A stretch of 64,000 nucleotides of DNA from positions 779,200-843,199 of the forward strand of contig NW_021167080.1 in the NCBI RefSeq assembly GCF_003711515.1, written 5' to 3'. Below the pieces are notes generated by a model. It was not told the DNA's origin and did not search any database. It saw nothing but the letters and a program-made list of their open reading frames with translations. The translations under genes and the position numbers were made by a program. Below are positions 12,370-24,500 of the stretch, piece after piece (the stretch's first letter is position 1; each line of letters opens with the position of its first letter). Source of the stretch: Sodiomyces alkalinus F11. Its lineage: Eukaryota > Ascomycota > Sordariomycetes > Glomerellales > Plectosphaerellaceae.

Positions 12370-13420
12370 CGATAAGAAGTATAAGCGCCTTTATCGTAGC
12401 TAGACTAATAAGGGGAAGAAATACTACGTATACTCTACGAAGATATACTAGTATACCCGTCTCCTAGTATACCCTAAAAACCACGCGTAAAGGTTATTTA
12501 AGATAGTTGCCCTTATTAGCGACGATAATAAGAACGCCTCTATAAGACCTCCTCCCCCTTTAAGGTTATAACCGTATTACTAACCCTTCTTCTAGGAGTA
12601 AGAACTATATCTTAAGGTCTATATAGTGTTTTAGGATACCCTTATAGCTAAGGAAACGATAACGGTGATATTACCTATAGCTATATATCCCGCGGAGGCT
12701 CCCGGTATAATAATTATATTAGCCCCTTCTCCTCCTTAGGAGGTTTAAAAAAAGGAAATACCGTAGTTAGCCTCGTTACCTCTTCCTAAGGTTATTAATA
12801 AAATAACCAAACTAGCCTTATTTCCTCTAGTAATAAAGGTTACTAATAAGGTAGTTATACTAGTCTTTTCTCCTCCCTTAAAGATTATAAAACAGATAAT
12901 ATTAGGATTAGATATATCGCCTCCCGAGGAGGTCGTTACTAACGTGGAATAGCTAGCCTTATCTCCTCTTTATAAGGTTATAGGCGAGGTAATAGTTTCG
13001 GGCCTAGTCCCTCCTAATATTATAGCGGAAAAGAATACTTATCCTACTACTCCTACTCCTGTATTAGGGTTAACGTTATCGGATAAAGACTTTAGGCGCC
13101 TTAGTCTTATAGAGCTAAGGGAGTATACTCGGCTACTTAAGGAGATACTTATACTCGGTGGCGTTAATATCGTGATCTCCGAACTCTAATAATACGCGGA
13201 GTATAAGCGGGCTTTTACGCCTATAGGTATAAATATCGCTAGCGCGGTTATAATCCTTAATAATAGCGATAACGAAAACGATAATAGAATTAAGGAGATA
13301 GACTTCGACCTATAATAGGGCGATAAGGGTAAAACCTTTACGGAAATCGATTATCCTAAGGATAATAATTTTAAGGCTAAGGATATCGATTTAGGCTTAT
13401 ATTAAGCGTGGCTAGGGCGC
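12370..13420 (+). pseudogene. Unrecognised ORF, antisense to the chromovirus pol remnant
   Basis: The plus frame from about 12370 is long and interrupted almost only by TAA/TAG. It begins with a basic stretch (KKYYVYSTKIY), continues through repeated Pro-Pro/Val segments (near 12700-13050) and ends with an acidic Asp/Glu/Asn-rich part (near 13230-13400). It lies between the inverted LTR and the minus-strand chromodomain, so in the native element it would run against gag-pol, between pol and the 3' LTR. No family recognised; part of it could be a chance reading. Confidence 0.35.
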
Positions 13421-13559
13421 GGAGCCTATCCGGCCTAAACTAAATCTAACTTTTACTCCTTTCCGAGTGTCGCGATATAATCGCTTATATATCGGCTCCT
13501 ATATTATAATAACGCGAAGGTATTTAATAGGCTATTATTCGATATTATTAAGGCGAATT

Positions 13560-14415
13560 TCCTTTTAAACTTATTAAATACCCGCGTTTACGCTATTAGT
13601 TCTAGCGGTTCCTATATAGGCTTATAGTATCCTACTTATTATACTAGTACCTTATATCTTAATCCCCTACCTCACCTCTTTATTCTTATATAAAGGATTT
13701 CCTTAACTTCTTATTCTTTATTATCGGTTACCTCTTAAATAGTCGGTGGTTAAGGGTTATCTACTACCTATCCCGGAAAACGGTTATCGCCCGCGCGACG
13801 TAATAAGTCTATATAGAATTAGGGGTAGATCTATAATATATAGTAAGCTCGACTATATATAGGCTAATTACCTTTATAACTCGGTATTAACGATAAAGCT
13901 AATCAAGCTTACGGGATAATCGCGGAGTTAAGTAATTAGCTAATAATAGCTAGACTAAGTCGTTAACATTAAAACGCTTAGCCAGTATATAATATTAGTT
14001 AGTAGACTCTTTATTCCGGAGCTATATTAATACGATTATAGCCTAGGCGAACTCGGTCGTTTTTTATAAGCGTCGTAGTAGGTTATAGGCCACTAATACT
14101 CTAGGTTCTATAAGGGGCTCCTTAGTTATCTAGATCGGGTTAATATAATAGCTATATTCTAAGAAGAAAGGACTAAACCCTATTATAAAGCTCTCGTAGT
14201 TATTTAGGGCTAGTTATACCGCGGGTAATAGGCGATCCTAGATATCTTAAGCGTAATAGATAAAAGCTCGTAAATAGGCTTATACTTCTTAGTTTATACG
14301 CTTTATTACTCTATTAGTCTAGTTGTAGTATACTATACTAAGCTTATACGATATTCGTGTAAGCTCGTAAAAATACTTCTAGAACCTATTTATCTAGTTT
14401 AAACCTCGGTGGTAA
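13560..14415 (-). pseudogene. Ty3 integrase C-terminal part with chromodomain, decayed
   Basis: On the minus strand the translation from 14415 starts at the integrase core (HRGLN-stop-INRF; compare DRGSNWxxxF), continues with LSIVYYN (RIP form of LSTAYHPQTDG), the INxEVxAYLRAFIYYA segment, then LALNNYES and SPFFLEYSYYINP. The GPY/F-like end (KRFNVNDLV, YLTPR, KLDWLYR) is followed near 13715-13585 by a chromodomain: EVKEILYIRIKRxGRGLRYKVLV, then VGYxKPIxEPLEL. Stops are TAG/TAA at Trp and Gln positions. It places the element among chromoviruses, which target heterochromatin. Confidence 0.7.
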
Positions 14416-15664
14416 ATGGGTCGTCGCAAAGAGTGAAAAGGTAGGGTTAAGTAAGGAACCAGGTATAATCACGATAGGATTATAATAGGGTTAGAACGTG
14501 GGTATAGCTAAAGAATTAGATTAATCGCTGGCCTCCCCTTTTAAAGAGAAGGCTCCCTCACTCCTTAAGACTACGCTCTACTCCTCGAGGACTGCTTATT
14601 TACTTCCTTAAGGGCTGCCTTATTTGCTTTATAGAACTATTCTGTTTGCTGTGTGATAACTTACCTTATTTATGCCTTAACGGGTCTTAGGCTGGGCATA
14701 CCTGGACCCCTATAGGTTTATACTAGGGACCTATTATAACTACTGCTATAGGTACTTAATATAGCGACCTCCCCCGGATACTTCTGTCCTTAGGAGCGCC
14801 CGATCCGTGCCGGCCTTTTAGCTCCTCTAAACCTAGCCTCCGAGTCCGATCCTAAATCCCCCGATACCCCGAACCAGAGCCTTCTATAACAGGACCCTAA
14901 TAGGTCCCCGCCTAGTTCCTACACGAGCCTCTTCGGCTATAGCTCTAACCCGGGTACGTATCCCCTCCCTTTATTCTATTAACTAAAACCACTAAAGCTA
15001 ATATCCTACCCGGGCCCCTAATAGGTTCTAGGCTAGTTTCTCTTCTATTCTTCTAATCTATCCCTTTATTCTTCCGGGTGATATATCCCTTTAATCTATA
15101 TATATAAAGACTCCTAAAGCTAGTGTTACGTGGGGCCTAACGTTACTCTTTCTGCGAACTCGTAGCTTCCTTCTTTATACTAAAAATAGGTGCCTATATA
15201 ACTGCTATTTAGGGATATCTTATAATCCTGCCGTTATTCTATCTTCCTATTCTTTTCTTCCTTTTCTATACTTAATTTTCGATTATGCTACACCTAGTGA
15301 GTTCTGCCTAATCTAAGGTATCTTATAGTAACGATTTATAGTCTTAATTAATTAAATAATCTACTATCTTATAAGTGGTTCCTACGCGTTCTAATCTATA
15401 ATACTGGCTAACTACGCTTAGTTACTATGCCTTCTTAGGGAGATAATAATGATACTAATAAACGCGCTATTACTCCTACGAGTATAACGCGAGCCTCTAA
15501 GAGGCTTAAGACCACGGCTGTGGTGTTATCCTTATAGTCCGCTAGGTAGTCCGCCCTGTAGTCGGCTGCTTAACCTGCCTTACTATAGGTTACTACACCG
15601 GCTACGCTAGAGCCTCCTGCTTTAACTACGTCTACGCCTTTAATATCGACTACTACGCTATTAG
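14416..15664 (+). mobile_element. 5' part of an unidentified element, with start of a gag-like ORF
   Basis: This stretch keeps more CA and TG than its surroundings. It contains a pyrimidine-rich leader, a TGTTACGTGGGGCC block near 15124 that could be an LTR start, and an ATG near 15426. The frame from there (Met-Pro-Ser then Thr/Ser/Ala-rich, RASKRLKTTAVV) is open apart from TAG/TAA at Gln codons up to 15664, where a 14.3-kb element is inserted. It resumes in frame at 29971. LTR limits cannot be set because no second copy is in the window. Confidence 0.45.
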
Positions 15665-16021
15665 TGTAACTGGATAAAGACGTAGTGGCACCAGATCGTT
15701 AAGACAAAGATCAGACAAAGAGGTCAGTCCAGTAAAACCACGATACATAACCAAAACATAACCAACACCGCTATAACCTTTAGCGAAGAAGTAGATCGGT
15801 AGTCACTATTCTGATCAGGGTAACGTAAGTGAAACTAGAAAGATACCTTAAACGTAGAATAAGTAATTGCAAAAGAGGATAATAATTATCGCCTAGTCCC
15901 TTAATAGGGATATCCGGCGCCTGTCCTTAATATACATATAGGAGGTAGACCCCGTAGCCTTAAAAAGGGGGTCACGTGACCACCTGCTAAACCACTCTAA
16001 AGCCGTATCTGCGCGGTTATA
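15665..16021 (-). repeat. LTR of the 14-kb element (copy 1, 3' LTR)
   Basis: Plus-strand ends TGTAACTGG and GCGGTTATA (from GCGGTTACA). It is nearly identical to 29614-29970 and to the reverse complement of 54686-55043. It contains the palindrome GTCACGTGAC at 15971-15980 and is the least mutated of the three copies (CACCAGATCG kept where the right LTR has TATTAGATCG). Confidence 0.85.
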
Positions 16022-16099
16022 ACACGGCCCTAGTTATCTCGTTCGCGCCCTCGTAACGTAAATAACTCCTAATAACAAGTAGATATAAGTAAATAAACT

Positions 16100-18140
16100 A
16101 AGCAAAGAGCTATCGTATACCCTTGTTCCTCTAATCACCCCGTCCTCCACGTATACTAAGTTAGGGATCCTCTTAGTTCTAGTTCCTCCGTATATACCGT
16201 TCCCTCGCTATCTTTATCGGCTATATCCTTAAGACGTCCCTTATCTAATCCTCTATATATGCCTTTACTTACGCTTTCGTAAAGTCCTTCCCCTAACTAT
16301 ATAGTCCGGCTTATTAGCCTTTTTAGCCTCCTGATTAGCGGTAGCTTTATCTACCTCCCACTTAATAGCGGTATTATAACGACACTAGTCTCCCTACTCC
16401 ACTACTCGCGATAGCGGAAGATACGTATTACTATTAGTAGCGGTATCCTATAAAGCGGCTTTATAGGGGTTATTAAACGATTAGACCTAATCCTCCCGGC
16501 TATAGTTACTCGGTCTAAACGGTATATTCCTTATCTCGATTAGCCTATAGAATAGCAGGCTACGGGAAATTTCCAGACCGCGGTCCTAGTATACTCGGTC
16601 CTTCTCCCGCTTACTCTATATATCTATCCTTATAGAAAACTTAACGAGGTTTTCTCCCTTATACGTGTAGTAACTAGTGACTAAGCTAATCTTAACTAGG
16701 GCGGGCTACGGCTACTATATCTGCTTCTTAGGCTTAGTCACCTTCTAATTAGGGGAACTCTTAAAGATATAAACCTTAAGGGCTTTAGGCGAGGCTATAG
16801 GTGTAGGCTTAATAGTCGAGGGAGTACCCTCGCCGACCTCCTTAGCCTTAGGGGTGGTGAGCTCGAGATTACCTAGTTCCGGGAATATATCCCTATTATC
16901 CTCGCTAAGTACTAGTCCTTTAGTTACCCCTTAATCAGGGGAAGAGGACTTCGGCTTAGTAGGCAGGGGCGTCTTAGGAGCCTTCGGAGTCGTTCGGACC
17001 CTTAGGCGGGTTAACAGGCTTCTACTTCTTATTAATAGGCGTGAAACTAGTTATCTTAGGCAGATTATAGGAGGGAGTAGCGACGGGAGCGGTAGTAGGA
17101 GCGGGGTTAAGGGATAGGGTAGACTACTCGGAAGCTAGTTTAAGCTTAGGTTAGTAGCCGAAGCCGAAGAGTTCGCCTACGTAACTTAACCAGCTATATA
17201 TAACGTGCCTAGTATAGCTAGTTACGTCGTTAACGTAATAGCGGCTATCTTATAGCTGGTATAGCCGGGATAAGGTAGGGAATAAATACCCCTCCTAAAT
17301 AATATAATAAATCTATTTACTAACGAATAGGCTACACGAATACTCGTCCTTTTATTAAGGGCCTAGAACGATATAAAACTTCTTGACTAGGCTATCTATA
17401 GCCTCCTTAGGGGCTTTAATATACCGTAGCTAACTTATACTCCTTGGAAGCTCTCTAATAAACGCTTCTTAGCTCCTCCGTCATGCTACATACTATCGTA
17501 TACGTATATAACCCACGTCTTCTAATCTAAGATTAGGCTAATAAAGTGGTTACCTCTAATATAGTATATAAAGGGAATTAGCCGGGACGTTACGATCCTA
17601 AAATAATTTCTCTCACTCACGTCTAGATAGTTAAACCTCTTCTTCTTAGCGTCGTAGCCCCACGAGTTAATATTATTAATCCAGGCCTTAGGCCTAGTAT
17701 CCCCGATCTATCTAGTAATTATTACCCTAATTAGGTCTTTTATAGTAGACTTTTCTAACTACTTACCCTTAGAGAGGTTACTATACACTCTTTACGCAGC
17801 TAGTAAGGATATACGGGCGGCTATAATACTATCTCCACGAATCTTTACTAGGGGGGTTAACGGGGTTATATTATCTGTAACTTCTCCGCCTATATACTCT
17901 CCCTCTATAGATCCTAGGAGCTATTAAATTACTTACTAGTCCTTTATACTACCTGCCGTAAACCTAAAGAAAAGGGGGTCGTTATCGGATACGTCGAATA
18001 GGTGGTAAGGGAGACCTATTAAGGGGAAAGCCTATCTACTCTTCTTAAGGACGTATTCTATACGACCTCTAGTACGAGAATTAATAACGGCGCGCGCCTT
18101 AGAGTGAATATAGCGCTTAAGCAAGTTCTCTATAGGGGCT
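16100..18140 (-). pseudogene. Ulp1/SENP-like C48 cysteine peptidase ORF, copy 1
   Basis: Reverse-strand counterpart of the ORF at 52560-54520. The His codon of the NHF motif is at 17548-17546 and the Asp codon of VYDS at 17497-17495, exactly 17 codons apart as in yeast Ulp1. The nucleophile Cys (DEYSC) is at 17336-17334, preceded six codons earlier by a stop from a Gln codon. The glycine usually after Cys reads Ser (AGC from GGC). One base is missing relative to copy 2 between Asp and Cys (AGGAG-TATAAG versus AGGAGCTATAAG), a frameshift not explained by RIP. A Lys/Pro-rich tail follows. C48 enzymes process SUMO or related tags; a role for the element is inference. Confidence 0.65.
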
Positions 18141-19289
18141 ATAGTCTAATAGTTAGTTATAGCGGTAGTACCGTATATAATAAGAGGGGGAAAAGGGGTA
18201 CTAAGGGGAAATAAGAGCCACCGTAAGTATAAACTACGGCTAGTTAGCCTGATTAGATCCAGGGGCGTTGGAGGGAGTTAAAAAGAAAAAGAAAAAGTCG
18301 TTACTTACGAAATAGAGGTTAGTGGTTACGGTGATATCCGAGGGTAAAGGCTAGTGGAAAACTGAAGAGTGGAAGAGAGAGGAAAAGAGATCCTTAGACC
18401 TCGAGGTTAAGGGGTATTTATCCTCCTCTAATAAGCTCGAGAGTGCCTTCTTCCGTGATAGCCTTCTCTTCGAGGGTTCCTTTATAGCAGGCGTTACTAC
18501 TTAGCTACTACCTATAAAGGAGTCTTTTCGGTTAGTTAAAGGAGGCGTGCCTTAGTTACTACGATAGTGACTTCTTTAACCTAATTGGAAGGTTCCCGAT
18601 TAGGAAAAAGACGTTAAAATCCGGGCTCTAATTAGTCGAAAAGATTAGACGAAATAGCTCCTGCGTTATTCAGTTATAGGTATAGCCGTGATTTAGGAAT
18701 AAGGGATCTAAAAGGGGAAATAGTAAATCACCCCCCCCCTTAGGCCGTAGTAGGTAAAGGCTCCTTTATAACTACTTTAACTAAATAGCCGTCTGTATAA
18801 TTTATAGCAGTAATAAGGCTCGTAGCCTCCCTTAATCGCTCGATCCCTTAAGTATAATAGGCGAGCTTTCTAGCGGTATCCCTCCTCTTCTTCTTCTTTT
18901 TCCTACCATAATATCGAGGTAAATAGGAACCTAACCGCTATTTACACTTATAATAACTAATAATAGTAATAATAGCGACTAAACGGCTAATTAGTATACT
19001 CGACTAGACCGAGTCTTACGAAAGGAAGAAGGCCGTTACTTATTAATAGTCTATTAAACTAACGCCGTGGTTCTAGCCCGCGGCTCGTTTACCTTTTAGG
19101 GCCCGTAAGGAATACTCCTTCGGAGTAACCCCCGTGGATATAGTGGTGAGTTTTTATCGATTCTATATATAGGTTACCCTGATTAGGCTATATAAAGACT
19201 AATAAATATATAGGTGAACTCCTATCTCAGCTAGTATAAAATAGCTAGTAAGGGCGGCTTATTATACCTCGAGTTAGACTTCCTATAGT

Positions 19290-19965
19290 CGTTAATTCCT
19301 GGTAAAAGTAAGGCGGCTATTACTAGGCGGGTCTAGGATACTCTTCTTAACCTTAGGGATATCGAGGTCGGCTTATTTATAAAGATAAAGGCTAGTAACG
19401 GCTCCCCTCTCTTCCGTTATCGAATCTTTGTGGCGAAGGATATAGCTAGCCCTTAGAGGGAATATCTTATAAAGATTATCTCGAGGCCTTATACTACTAG
19501 GGCGCTTTTGATCTAGGTATACGGCACCGTTAATAAGGTCCCTTACCAGTGCTATAAGGAACATTAGATAGCTATAACTAATCGGGTTAATAATAAGATT
19601 TTATACCCCTTTTCGAGTGCGTATCGATTTAGGGGAGTAAGGAGTTCCCGGACTATACTAACTATTAATTTCACGAGTCCGCTTATGTATATCGTGATAA
19701 TACCCTTCGAAGATAGTTTTAATAAGGTGATTAAGAGGTCTCCTGGCTAGACGATAAGTATCCGGGCGTTAGTGACCCTAACCCGTCCCCTAAGCAGAGT
19801 ATAGTACTACCTTAGTTAATTTATAATAACCTTTACCGGCCTTTATAGTCCCCTCGGCGTGGCGTTTATATTATTAATATAAAGGCTATTTATTAATAGG
19901 TGGCTCGCTAATAACGCGATACTTCGGGAGGTCGAGATCTCCTAGCTCGAGACAGCATTCCGGCC
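19290..19965 (-). pseudogene. Conserved unrecognised ORF of the 14-kb element, copy 1
   Basis: The longest stop-free piece is 19564-19373 (63 codons, MFLIALVRDLINGAVYLDQK onward). The same reading in the other copy (50733-51400) differs almost only by RIP-type changes, and stops fall at Gln codons, so it was a real coding frame. The predicted protein is mostly hydrophobic-helical with many Leu/Ile and basic residues and has no motif I recognise. It lies between pol and the Ulp1-like ORF, on the same strand. Confidence 0.45.
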
Positions 19966-21589
19966 ATAGTTCTAGCTCTAATATATCGGTATCTGACTAA
20001 ACTGGATAGCCACTACTAAAGGGTTAAGGATAATACTTAGTATTAGAAGGGGGAGACTATTAAATATTATCTAATCTCTCTTCCCGTAGGGGCTTATATC
20101 TAGCGTAGGGAAATCGAGGTGTATATCCCCGAGTATAAGGACTATAAAGAAGGATCGGTTTAGGAGTAAAGAAGGGGGGGGAAATAGGTATCTTTTGCGG
20201 TGATTAGGGGAATAGGTATATAGTTATAGCTAATAGAGTAGCTAAGGCCGAGAAATAGAAAGGGATCGGGTAGTGGGTAGTGGATTATAACAACGTAAGC
20301 TTCCGAGTCTAAGCCTCTAGCGTAGTTAGGGGTAAGAAAGAGCTATTACGTGGGAAAGCAGGGTAGGGTAGTAAGATCAGGGGAAAACGGGTATAAAAGG
20401 AGGTTTTCTTCGTGGCTTATCTTCTCCTCTTTTTCTTCTCTTTATAATAATCCGTTTTCTACTCTATACGAGTAGACTCCACGGGCCTATCTACCGACGA
20501 AGCCCTTATAAAAAGAATAGGATTTATAGGCAGCGGCTAGTAGTCGCTTATTTAGGCTAACGGAACTAAGGAATTCCCGGGTTTTCCGGTTTTTATTATT
20601 ATTACCGCCGTCGTTATCGTGATATTACGTTTTTCTTTATCGGGGTTTTTCTGGCGGGGCTCTTAACGCCGTTGACTTAGTGTCTTAAACATACTCTTCT
20701 AGTAATAGGTATAGTATTAGTCTTTTCTTTCCGGACGAGGAACTTACGTATAGTAGGCTTAAGGGTAGTATATATAGGTGTAGTTAGGAGAATAGGGGTA
20801 TAATATTAGTTATAGGGGGAGTAATTAGTAATAGAGATTAGGAAAAGGGGCTTTAGGTAGTAGGAAGGGGGTGGCTCTTATACTTCTAAAATCGGCCTTT
20901 AAGATTACGTAATAACCTAATAAGTTATTAGTATTAGGTTAGTAAAGGAGGGATTTACGGTTTACGGCTTATAACCTTTAACGGTATATCTCTCGATTAT
21001 ATTATACCCTTAATAACCGTCCCTATACTAGTTATTCCCGACTATAACTCCCTTCCGCAGAATAGGCAGCTTATATTAAACCAGGTATAATTTAGCTTAT
21101 ATCTAATAAATTATACGGTGATTAGGGGAATAGGAGTAAAGAATTTAAGATTATAATAAAAGAAACCTATACTTATTATAGAAAAGAGAGTATATAGTAG
21201 TATATCTCTATAACGTCCACGTAGTTAGGCTTACTTATAAATATAATAAATAATAAATATAGGGAAAAGTCTTCCAATCGGGGAAATAAGTCTAGATAGG
21301 TTTATAGTGCCTCTAATCAGGGTAATAAAGGTAAAAGTTTTAAAAAAGAAACGGATTAGGGTAGTGGTTAGGAAGATTATTTATATATTTACGCCTTTTA
21401 TACTAGCGTATATCGCGACTCTAGGTGGATAAGAGACTTAGCTTTATTTACCCTCGGCCTTAAGACTGCACGCTAGCCTCCTAGCGAGTACAGGCTTTAA
21501 AAATAAAGGAAATCAGGGAAAATAATAATACGGAATAAAATACAGCTCGCTAGTATAATCCTTATACTTACTCGGGTTAAAATCTAGGC

Positions 21590-24500
21590 GCTATAGAATC
21601 TACACCTTGACGGTACTAGACTCCCTTACCTTTTTTAACTCTTCTTCTAACTTCATATAATACTCCCCTAATAACTCTCTTAGTCTCTCAGAGCGGCGTA
21701 AAATATCATTAATAGCGTGATTAGGGGAATTAACGTTATCCTCGGCCTTAGTATCTTCTTTAGGGTCCTCGCCAGGTAAAAGGGGTGCTTTGGTGATTTC
21801 TTCGGTAATAGGCGCTCCTCGGGCAGGGTGCGTAATCTTAAGCTCTTCGCTATAGTCCCGTTTAAGTATAGTCTAGTCCTTAGGCTCTTAGTGCCTATCG
21901 TCGTTTTTAATACACTTCTTTAGGCGGTTAGCGGTAAAAGTAATCCCTTTTAATTCTTCCCTAGTAAGAGTCTTAAGGATAAAGGACTTATTATCGTGAT
22001 TAGCCTTCCGGATACGATATAGGCCGTTTTAGCGGTAGTTAAGCTTACCCTTACGGCTTATATCGATAGCTTTCTTAGTGTCGTGAACCAGTATAAGATC
22101 CTTAATTTATAGCCTTTACTTACGGAGTACCCGGGCACGGCTAGCGTTAATATAGGCTATCCGTCGCCCTTCTTATTTAGTAATTATAGTCATAGCAGCA
22201 TATCGGTCGGTATTAAGCTAGGTAAAAGCCCTTAGCCGAAGCATTATCTTATCCTTAGGGGTTTTAATGCGGCCTTAGTCTAGTACTCTCCAGGTTAGGC
22301 AGGTCGTCTCGATTAGAGTAATAGCCTTATAGCTATATAGAAGGAAGAAAGGGGTATAGCTAGTGGAAGCTCTTACCGTTATACGGTTAGCGAAAAGGAC
22401 TATCGGGAGGATCTCGTATAGGGCTCTAGGGTAAAGCTTCGACTAGATAGATAGAGTATAGGTAATAGCCTTATATCCGACTTCGTTAAGGCTATTAGCG
22501 CGGGGGTAGTAGGCTAAGGCGAGCTTTCGAGTAGTCCCGTAACAACGGTTTAGCTCGATTATATAACCCTTATTCTCTAGACCTCTATCTATAAGGAGTA
22601 TTATATAAAGTCTATACCTATAAAATATATTTTCCTATAGAAATAAGGTAATAGCCTTAGACGTATTCTTCTTTAGTAGTCGGGCCTTAACCTAACCTGT
22701 AAATATATAGCGGGCCTCTATAAGATACTATCCTTAGAGATATTAAACGTTTAGGCAGACTTAGGTAAAAGGGAGGGCGGCCTCGGGCAGGCCTATTACG
22801 ATTAGGGGGTCCTCCTAAGAACGGCTACGGTGGGCCTAGTATTTAGAACAGGACTCGATAAACCTCTAAACGCTCTTATAGATACTATCCTAGAAGTAGT
22901 TAGCGGCAAGGCGATAGTAGGTGCCTTATCTTTCTCGGTATCCGGATTTGTCGTGGGCTCTCCTAATCAGGTTAACCTAGGTATCCTTATCGTTAATCTA
23001 GCGTTTAGGGGTCGAATCGACGTTAATTACTCGGGTCTATAGTAGTCTATCCTTAAGGGATACACGGGTGGCTCTATCTTTAACTCTACGGGCTTCCTTA
23101 GGATCTATTCCCCTAAGCACGTGAAAGGTCGTTAAGAAGGTGGCTACTTATCGGGAAAACTAACTCTAGGTAAGGTCCTTATGAAGGATATCGTTAGCCG
23201 GGGCAGGGTTATCGAACTGCTTCTCGGCTTCCGTAAGAAAGATTCTATTATCTACGAAGTCGTTTAGGTCCCCTTTAGTATTATTAGTAGTCTAATTAAA
23301 GAGTATTCCGGGTATCCGGGAGAGTCTATCGGCTATAGTGTTCTTAGATCCTTTAATATACTTAATATCGAAGTCGAAGAGTCGGATCTAGATAAGCTAT
23401 CGGGTCATTAGGGTATTAAGGAGGTTAGTAGTAGATCCTTTTAATTAGGATAGGAGGGCTTAGGTATCGGTCTTAAGGATAAAGTGAACCCTATAAAGGT
23501 AGTTACGTAGGCGCCGAAGGGTCTTCAGAACTCCCCTTAACTCTAGCTTACTAGTATTATAGACCCTCTCCGTAGGAGACTAGCGTCCGCTTTTATACCG
23601 TGCGACGGCTCTCTTATCCTTAACGTACTATCCGAGGATTCTACTCTATTTATCTATACTAGCGTCGACGATAATATAGATAACTCCTACGCCTTCGCCG
23701 TACTAGATAATAATTAGGATAGGGGCTATAGTAAGGGCTTTCTTAAGGGCGTCTATAGCGTGTTATTAAGGCTCCTCCTACCTAAAGGTAGTATTCTTCC
23801 GTAGCAGGTCGGTTAGGGGTTTAGCGATAATAGCGAACTTATAAATCTAGACTTAGTAAAAGGTGGCGAGACTAAGGAATACACGAATATCAGAAACCGT
23901 ACTATACCTTTCCTACTCTCGGACCTTCGCGATCTTAGCCTGCTTAGGGGAATAACTATTAGTGCTATAGACGTAGCCCACGATAATAGCTGCTTTCTAA
24001 TAGTACTAGCTTTTAATACCTACGATAATACCTCTAGCTAGCTCCACGTTAAGAAGCACTTTATCGATATTAGCGATATACTTAGCTATAAAACGGCGAA
24101 TTCCTAGTCTAATTAGGGTATCCTCGTAGGTAGTTATCGGTCCTTTCACTATAATATCGTTAATAAAGGGTCTATAGCACTAGGGGATAAGGTCGTAAAG
24201 GATACGGGTTATAATATATATAAACTAGGGCACTATATTAATAGCCCCCTAAGGAAGGGTATATATCCTAAAGAGTCTAACGATAGTCGTAAAGGTGGTT
24301 AGATCTCGAGACTCCTCGTCAAGGGTAACCTGATTATAGCCGGAAAAGAGGTCTAAGAGGGATATAAGCTTATATATAGCGAAATCCTCGGAGAACTCAT
24401 CAGCCCTAAGCGGTATAAAGGTATCTCAAAGAGTTACTACATTAATCTTAGTAGCCGAGTTAATAAGCCGTATATTACCGTCCTTCTTCTTAACTAGGAA

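Larger units (their letters stand above)
7156..14415. mobile_element. Chromovirus-like Ty3 element with inverted 3' half
   Basis: It begins with a 215-bp LTR (7156-7370), then gag, protease and RT on the plus strand to 11462. An inverted copy of the same LTR (11463-11676) follows directly, then, on the minus strand, a chromodomain and the C-terminal part of integrase (13560-14415). RNase H and N-terminal integrase are missing. The simplest reading is one family whose 3' part was inverted and partly deleted; two opposed copies, one inside the other, is the alternative. No target duplication is visible at 7151-7155 (TTAGG) versus 11677-11681 (CTATC). Confidence 0.65.

Noticed and set aside
22830..23042. 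70-codon plus-strand ORF in copy 1
   Set aside because: It is antisense to the RNase H/integrase remnant of the 14-kb element on the minus strand.
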